This document shows positions 57,249-64,000 of a stretch of DNA of 64,000 nt, in pieces (the first letter of the stretch is position 1; every line of letters begins with the position of its first letter). The stretch covers positions 1 to 64,000 of the forward strand of contig NZ_JAVDDT010000009.1 of NCBI RefSeq assembly GCF_030848495.1, given 5' to 3'. Source of the stretch: Natronospira bacteriovora (GTDB lineage Bacteria; Pseudomonadota; Gammaproteobacteria; Natronospirales; Natronospiraceae). Under the pieces are notes generated by a model that worked only from the letters and a program-made list of their open reading frames with translations, was not told where the DNA came from and ran no database searches. The position numbers and the translations under genes were made by a program.

Positions 57249-58619
57249 CTATTTGTTTTTTCGCTTGTATTCCCTGTCCAGATCGCGCAGCTGATCAAGC
57301 TTCTCCGCGATCCGGCTCTCCAGTCCGCGTGCAACCGGGCGATAGTACTGCCGCCCTGCCAACTCGTCCGGAAAGTACTCTTCCCCGGCCGCATAGGCAT
57401 CCGGCTCATCATGGGCATAGCGGTAGTCGTGACCGTAACCCAGCTCCTTCATCAGGCGGGTCGGCGCATTGCGCAGGTGCACCGGGACCTCCAGAGAGCC
57501 ATGTTCACCCACATCCCGCTGGGCCGCCTTCCAGGCCATGTATACGGCATTGCTCTTGGGCGCCACCGCCAGATAGACCACCGCCTGGGCCAGGGCCAGC
57601 TCCCCTTCGGGGCTGCCCAGGCGCTCCTGGGCTTCCCAGACATTGAGCGTGAGCTGGAGAGCGCGGGGGTCGGCGTTGCCAATGTCCTCGGACGCGACAC
57701 GGACCAGCCGCCGGGCAATGTACAGGGGATCACAGCCGCCGTCCAACATGCGGGCGAGCCAGTAGAGCGAGGCATCCGGGTCCGAGCCCCGAATGGTCTT
57801 GTGCAGTGCCGAAATCTGGTCGTAGAAATCGTCACCCCCCTTGTCGAAACGCCGACGATCGCCACCCGCCGCCGTCTCGATCACGGCCTCGGCCGTGACA
57901 TTCGCCCCCGCTGGCAGACCATCAGCAACCACCTCCAGCAGGGTCAGCGCACGACGGGCATCACCATCGGCAACTTCGGCCATGGCATCCAGGGCGGCAT
58001 CATCCACCTTGAGGGAAAGGCTGCCGAGTCCCTGCCTTTCATCCTGAAGGGCGCGTCTGAGCAGGGACAGCAGATCGGAATGCTCCAGGCGTCCCAGGCG
58101 ATAGACACGGGCCCGTGAGAGCAGCGCGTTGTTGAGTTCGAAGGAGGGGTTTTCGGTCGTGGCCCCGATGAAGATCAGGGTGCCGTCTTCCACCCAGGGG
58201 AGGAAGGCATCCTGCTGGGCCTTGTTGAAACGGTGCACCTCGTCCAGAAACAGCAGCGTGGATCGACCCTCGTATTGCCGCCGCTGACGGGCCGCGTCCA
58301 CGGCCGCGCGGACATCCTTCACGCCGGCCATGACCGCCGACAGACTGACGAATTCGGCACCGGAGGCGGCCGCCACCATCCGGGCCAATGTTGTCTTTCC
58401 GGTTCCCGGCGGCCCCCAGAAGATCATGGAATGGGGCTTGCCACCCTCCAGAACCCGCCGCAAAGGCGCATGTTCACCCAGCAGCTTTTCCTGCCCTACC
58501 ACATCGGTGGCGGTTCGAGGGCGCATGCGTTCCGCCAGTGGGGTCAGGCGGGCGTCGGAGGCAGACTCGGGGGCGTCGCCACTGGCGGCAAAATCCATCT
58601 GTTCGGGGGGGTGCTTCAC
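57249..58619 (-). CDS. rarA: Replication-associated recombination protein A (MgsA/RarA)
   Basis: A 456-residue AAA+ ATPase acting at stalled replication forks. Walker A is GPPGTGKTT, the sensor region is [24 protein letters not shown], and the C-terminal tetramerisation part has [17 protein letters not shown] and [17 protein letters not shown]. The start is a GTG that overlaps the lolA stop (GTGA), indicating coupling. A later in-frame ATG lacks a good Shine-Dalgarno. Confidence 0.96.
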   Translation of the reverse strand: MKHPPEQMDFAASGDAPESASDARLTPLAERMRPRTATDVVGQEKLLGEHAPLRRVLEGGKPHSMIFWGPPGTGKTTLARMVAAASGAEFVSLSAVMAGVKDVRAAVDAARQRRQYEGRSTLLFLDEVHRFNKAQQDAFLPWVEDGTLIFIGATTENPSFELNNALLSRARVYRLGRLEHSDLLSLLRRALQDERQGLGSLSLKVDDAALDAMAEVADGDARRALTLLEVVADGLPAGANVTAEAVIETAAGGDRRRFDKGGDDFYDQISALHKTIRGSDPDASLYWLARMLDGGCDPLYIARRLVRVASEDIGNADPRALQLTLNVWEAQERLGSPEGELALAQAVVYLAVAPKSNAVYMAWKAAQRDVGEHGSLEVPVHLRNAPTRLMKELGYGHDYRYAHDEPDAYAAGEEYFPDELAGRQYYRPVARGLESRIAEKLDQLRDLDREYKRKNK

Positions 58620-59263
58620 CGCTCGATCACGTCGGTGCCTTCAGGCGGAGAGAATTGAAAGCGGCCGTCATCAATCGGCGGGTTGAGCTCGATGCTGTGG
58701 AACTCGATACGGGTGGTCTGTCCGATGTTGTCGCGCAGCTCCATCAACTCGATGGTTTGTTCACCGATCCCGATTCGCACCGATTCGAATTCACTGTCCT
58801 GAACACGGGGAACCAGCCGCACCCAGTAAAGGCGCCCCTGGCGACCCTCGTCTTCAAGGTGAAAGCCCTCATCCAGATCCGCGGAGCCGGTCAGCAGCAT
58901 GGCCGGGCTGCTGGCCAGGGTTTCATCCATGGACTGCACCGTAGCCTGTTCCAGATCGGCCTCGTAAATCCACATGCGTTCACCGTCAGCAACGATCAGC
59001 TGTTCGTAGGGGTCCGTATAGTCCCAGCGGAAACGCCCGGGGCGCTTGATCTCAACGGTCCCCGAGGACACCTCGTCCACCGTGAACTCCGAATCCAGCA
59101 CGGTCTGTTCGAAACCGGCACTCAGGCTGTCCAGATTCGCCAGGGCCTGGCGCAGGCGCTCGACACCGTCATCCTGGGCACTTGCCGTCACCGGCAAAGC
59201 GATGAGCGATAGCGCCAGCAGACAGGTGGCAAGCTTCGACAGGTGGCGCAGGACATGCTTCAT
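58616..59263 (-). CDS. lolA: Outer-membrane lipoprotein carrier LolA
   Basis: A 215-residue periplasmic chaperone with a signal peptide (cleavage near ASA-QDD, about residue 29). It carries lipoproteins from LolCDE to the outer membrane. The GTVEIKRPGRFRWDYTDPYEQLIVADGERMWIYEADLEQ region is the family core. The window encodes several lipoproteins that would depend on it. It lies 53 bp downstream of ftsK. Confidence 0.95.
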   Translation of the reverse strand: MKHVLRHLSKLATCLLALSLIALPVTASAQDDGVERLRQALANLDSLSAGFEQTVLDSEFTVDEVSSGTVEIKRPGRFRWDYTDPYEQLIVADGERMWIYEADLEQATVQSMDETLASSPAMLLTGSADLDEGFHLEDEGRQGRLYWVRLVPRVQDSEFESVRIGIGEQTIELMELRDNIGQTTRIEFHSIELNPPIDDGRFQFSPPEGTDVIER

Positions 59264-59316
59264 GGATCATCCTCGATTCAGTGAAATCATCTCGGCAGGT
59301 GGCCACTTGGGCCACG

Positions 59317-61626
59317 TCACTCGGAACCCGGCGGCGGCGCCGCCAGCACCTCTCGTGAGCCGTTGGGCTGGAGCGGACCAACGATGCCGGCCTCCTCCAT
59401 CTGTTCGATCATGCGGGCGGCCCGGTTGTAACCGATCTTCAGGCGCCGCTGGACACCGGATATGGAGGCCTTGCGGGTCTCGGTCACCAGCCTGACGGCC
59501 TGATCATACAGCGGGTCGCTTTCATCGCCACCGTCATTGCCCTCTCCGGGTAGACTGGGCATGCCGGGCACGGGTTCCGACGGGCCGTTGAGCACATCCT
59601 CGTCGTACTCCGGCTCTCCGCTCTTCTTGAGCTCCGCCACCACACGGTGAACTTCCTGATCCGACACGAACGCCCCGTGAACTCGCTCGGGCATGCTGGT
59701 GCCCGGCGGCAGGAAGAGCATGTCACCGTGACCCAGCAGGGATTCGGCGCCCATCTGGTCGAGAATGGTGCGGGAATCTACCCGGGAGCTCACCTGGAAG
59801 GCGATACGGGCCGGGATGTTGGCCTTGATCAGGCCGGTGATCACATCCACCGAGGGGCGCTGGGTGGCCAGGATCAGGTGGATGCCGGAGGCACGCGCCT
59901 TCTGCGCCAGGCGAGCGATGAGCTCCTCCACCTTCTTGCCCACGATCATCATCATGTCGGCCAGCTCATCGATCACCACCACGATCTGCGGCATGGTGCC
60001 GAGGATCTCCGGCTCGGGCAGGTCGCCCGGCTCGGCATCCGGGGGTGCATCGCGGTTGGCCAGGGGATCCCTGATGGGCTCGCCCGCCTTCTCCGCGTCC
60101 CGAATCTTGCGGTTGTAACCTGCCAGGTTGCGCACCCCCAGGGCCGCCATCAGGCGATAACGCCGCTCCATCTCCCCCACGCACCATTTGAGGGCATTGG
60201 CGGCATCCTTCATGTCGGTCACCACCGGCGCGAGCAGGTGGGGAATGCCCTCATAGACCGACAGCTCCAGCATCTTGGGGTCGATCATGATCAGGCGCAT
60301 GTTCTCGGGCGTGTCCTTGTACAGGAGGCTGAGAATCATGGCGTTGATGGCCACCGATTTACCGGAGCCCGTGGTACCGGCGATGAGCAGATGAGGCATC
60401 TTCTGCAGATCGGCCACCATGGGGCGGCCACTGATGTCCTTGCCCAGCGCCAGGGTCAGCGGAGAACGGGAAGCGTCGTAGGCCTCGGACTTGAGGATCT
60501 CGCCCAGGGTCAGCAACTCGCGATCTTCATTGGGGATCTCCAGGCCCACCACCGACTTGCCGGGGATCACCTCCACCACGCGCACGCTGATGGCCGACAT
60601 GGCCCGGGCCAGATCCTTGGAGAGATTGCTGATCTGGCTGACCTTCACGCCGGGCGCGGGCTGCAGCTCGAAGCGGGTTACCACCGGGCCGGGATTGACC
60701 GCCACCACTTCCACTTCGACCCCGAAATCCTTGAGCTTGTGCTCCACCAGGCGGCTCATGGCCTCCAGGGCCGACTCGGAATAGCCCCCCTTGCGGGCCG
60801 GCGGGCTGTCCAGCAGGGACAGCGGCGGCAGGCTGGTGGCCCCCGGCGTGACCGGCGAAGGCTCGAACAGGGTCTGCTGGCGTTCCCGCTCGCTGCGCTG
60901 GCTGGGCTTGACGTCGCGGAGCACGGGGGCAATCTTCGGCGGCTTGCGCTTCTGGGCTTCCCGGGTCTTTTCCCGCAGTTCGGCCACCTGATCCCGGCGC
61001 TTGCGACGATCCGCCAGCCACTGCCGGAAGCGCTGCCAGCGGTTCCGAAGCCGCTCGGCCTGCAGCAGGGTGAAACGGCCGGTGGCATCCATCACGGCCA
61101 GCCAGGACAGGCCGGTGAACAGGGTCACCCCGGTGAAGAACAGGGCGAGGAGAATCAGGGTACTTCCCACGTAGCCGAGGGTGTCGCTGGCAAAGCTGCC
61201 CAGAGCAGCGCCCAGGACACCGCCGGCATCCAGCGGCACGCGCGCCGGGTCAACGGCCCAGTTCATGGAGCACAGGGTGCTGGCCGTGGCCACGGCGAGA
61301 AGCAGCCCGACAAAGCGCAACCCGAGCGCCAGGCCGTCCAGCCCTTCACCATCATTGCTCGGCGCGCGAAAGATCAGCCAGCCACTCCAGACCACCAGCA
61401 CGGGGAGCAGATAGGCCGGGTAGCCCAGCAGGAAAAGGAGGAAATCAGCGATCCAGGCCCCGGTGGGGCCGACCCAGTTAGAGACGCCCCCGAATCCACC
61501 GGTGTGGGAGAAGCCGGGATCATTGGGGTTGTAGCTGGCAAGCGCCGCCAGCAGAACGAGCGCCAGGGCCAGGCAGATCCAGAAGGCCGACTCCCGCAGT
61601 CCATGCGCCAGACGCTCCCGCGTCAC
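59317..61626 (-). CDS. ftsK: DNA translocase FtsK
   Basis: A 769-residue translocase of the short type without the long proline/glutamine linker of E. coli FtsK. Four or more N-terminal membrane helices (about 10-175) anchor it at the septum. The motor has Walker A GTTGSGKS and Walker [13 protein letters not shown]. The C-terminal gamma domain ([29 protein letters not shown]) reads KOPS polarity signals. I start it at a GTG (61626) because GGGGAG lies seven bases upstream; an in-frame TTG at 61704 is possible. Confidence 0.95.
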   Translation of the reverse strand: MTRERLAHGLRESAFWICLALALVLLAALASYNPNDPGFSHTGGFGGVSNWVGPTGAWIADFLLFLLGYPAYLLPVLVVWSGWLIFRAPSNDGEGLDGLALGLRFVGLLLAVATASTLCSMNWAVDPARVPLDAGGVLGAALGSFASDTLGYVGSTLILLALFFTGVTLFTGLSWLAVMDATGRFTLLQAERLRNRWQRFRQWLADRRKRRDQVAELREKTREAQKRKPPKIAPVLRDVKPSQRSERERQQTLFEPSPVTPGATSLPPLSLLDSPPARKGGYSESALEAMSRLVEHKLKDFGVEVEVVAVNPGPVVTRFELQPAPGVKVSQISNLSKDLARAMSAISVRVVEVIPGKSVVGLEIPNEDRELLTLGEILKSEAYDASRSPLTLALGKDISGRPMVADLQKMPHLLIAGTTGSGKSVAINAMILSLLYKDTPENMRLIMIDPKMLELSVYEGIPHLLAPVVTDMKDAANALKWCVGEMERRYRLMAALGVRNLAGYNRKIRDAEKAGEPIRDPLANRDAPPDAEPGDLPEPEILGTMPQIVVVIDELADMMMIVGKKVEELIARLAQKARASGIHLILATQRPSVDVITGLIKANIPARIAFQVSSRVDSRTILDQMGAESLLGHGDMLFLPPGTSMPERVHGAFVSDQEVHRVVAELKKSGEPEYDEDVLNGPSEPVPGMPSLPGEGNDGGDESDPLYDQAVRLVTETRKASISGVQRRLKIGYNRAARMIEQMEEAGIVGPLQPNGSREVLAAPPPGSE

Positions 61627-61845
61627 CGAGCGCTCCCCTTTTTTGCTCTTCGCCTGCGCCAAAGCTCGGCTCTCCACAGAATCGGTATCAAACAGAACGG
61701 GCAAATACCCGGCAGGACTGAAATTTTACCCTGCCCGGCCCCTCGGCCCAAACCCCCATTTTGTGCTGCCCCGGCCAATCACACAAGGGCAAATCATTCC
61801 CCGCGCCGCACCGATCTCTACAATCCTTTTCCAGAGCGGTGATTC

Positions 61846-62226
61846 GGCGGGTTGGCGGGGGTGTGCCCGGAAGCGTAGCGGGAACCACTGCCCGCTCCCC
61901 TTGTACCCGCAGCCAACGGGATTTTTCCTCTCGCGAGGCGCGACGAACGTCGTGTAGCCACTGCGCTACATGAGTGAGGAGCAACGACGTCGAGAGGGAA
62001 AATCCCGTTGGCCCGAAGGGTTGGCGCTGAGAGTGCCTGCTTCTGCGTTGCATCGCTTGCCCGTAGCACAGAGGCTACTGTGCTGCGCAATGCGCCTTGA
62101 ATCAGCCACTCTCAGCGCCAACTGCGGGTACAAGGGGAGCGGGCAGTGGTTCCGAACAGGACGTTGATTACGCAGCCTACAGGGACGTACTTGCGGCGGT
62201 TCCGGGCACGCCCCCACCAACCCGCC
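61846..62226. repeat. Cloverleaf-like inverted-repeat element upstream of ftsK
   Basis: A 381-bp element bounded by 27-bp inverted arms (61846-61872 and 62200-62226, two mismatches). A second, perfect 32-bp inverted pair lies inside (61881-61912 and 62122-62153). Within it are two side-by-side hairpins: 61913-62011 (about 25-bp imperfect arms) and 62021-62121 (15-bp perfect outer arms plus an inner palindrome). The folded shape would be a long stem ending in a two-armed junction. No reading frame with coding character was seen. It looks like a mobile non-autonomous element. Confidence 0.85.
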
Positions 62227-62270
62227 GCCCCCTAACCGCTCGGCGCTCCCCGCTTTTCCGCGAAGAGCAT

Positions 62271-62303
62271 AAAAAAACCGACCGGCAGTGGCTGCCGGCC
62301 GGT
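62271..62303 (-). terminator. Rho-independent terminator of ald
   Basis: On the minus strand ACCGGCCGGCAG, a short loop, CTGCCGGTCGGT and seven T residues, about 20 bp after the ald stop. Confidence 0.92.
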
Positions 62304-62324
62304 TTCCTGAGCACGAGCGGGGCT

Positions 62325-64000
<1,676 letters not shown>

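Noticed and set aside
59647-61842. 731-codon open frame opposite ftsK
   Set aside because: It is rich in His/Gln/Gly, has no family pattern and is fully explained by the FtsK gene on the other strand.

Overview
The window is 64 kb of GC-rich bacterial chromosome, most likely from a gammaproteobacterium. The strongest support is the gene order at the right end: trxB (partial), ald, ftsK, lolA, rarA, serS. Apart from ald and a missing lrp, this is the classic gammaproteobacterial trxB-ftsK-lolA-rarA-serS neighbourhood. A Xanthomonas/Chromatiales-style suf operon (sufR-B-C-D-S-U-T), a multi-subunit Mrp-type cation/proton antiporter operon and many exported peptidases and amidohydrolases suggest an aerobic, protein-degrading, possibly halophilic or alkaliphilic lineage. 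A Chromatiales or Natronospira/Wenzhouxiangella-like organism is my guess, not a demonstrated identity.

Layout. 1-2340: the edge of an integron gene-cassette array, read leftwards, with three cassettes: a class D beta-lactamase and two PD-(D/E)XK-like proteins. Two attC sites are complete and a third is cut by the window edge. Right of it are a perfect palindromic LexA-type box and about 650 bp without a convincing gene; no integrase is visible. 3046-6316: amidohydrolase, small membrane protein and a coupled pair of unknown genes. 6914-18138: acnA, sirtuin, sulfurtransferase, metallopeptidases, a beta-helix lipoprotein, a TolB-amidohydrolase fusion, MAPEG and DUF4389 membrane proteins. 18188-22651: tatD, M20 peptidase, NERD protein and rarD, with two large inverted-repeat elements that abut or supply gene ends. 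22760-29814: the suf regulon with an IscR-like operator. 29938-33084: ppa, a small membrane protein and a large unknown protein with a possible Cys-His-Asn triad. 33195-40158: eight tightly coupled Mrp-type antiporter genes. 40164-42330: esterase lipoprotein and tRNA-Ser(UGA), followed by three 87-bp tandem repeats and a duplicated tRNA 3' end. 42473-49137: two cyclic-di-GMP genes and a cyclic-nucleotide-binding pseudo-patatin. 49252-55833: FNR-like box, YccA/Bax-inhibitor-1 protein, VKOR-thioredoxin fusion, uup, CBS protein, S9 peptidase. 55930-64000: serS, rarA, lolA, ftsK, a cloverleaf-like inverted-repeat element, ald and the start of trxB.

How the parts work together. The suf genes build and deliver Fe-S clusters, and aconitase is an Fe-S enzyme in the same window. 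Mrp subunits form one membrane complex for sodium/proton homeostasis. The FtsK-LolA-RarA-SerS block is housekeeping (chromosome segregation, lipoprotein sorting, fork rescue, tRNA charging). The regions most worth a second look are the cassette array, the tRNA-Ser repeat locus, the catalytically degenerate patatin and the structured intergenic repeats.
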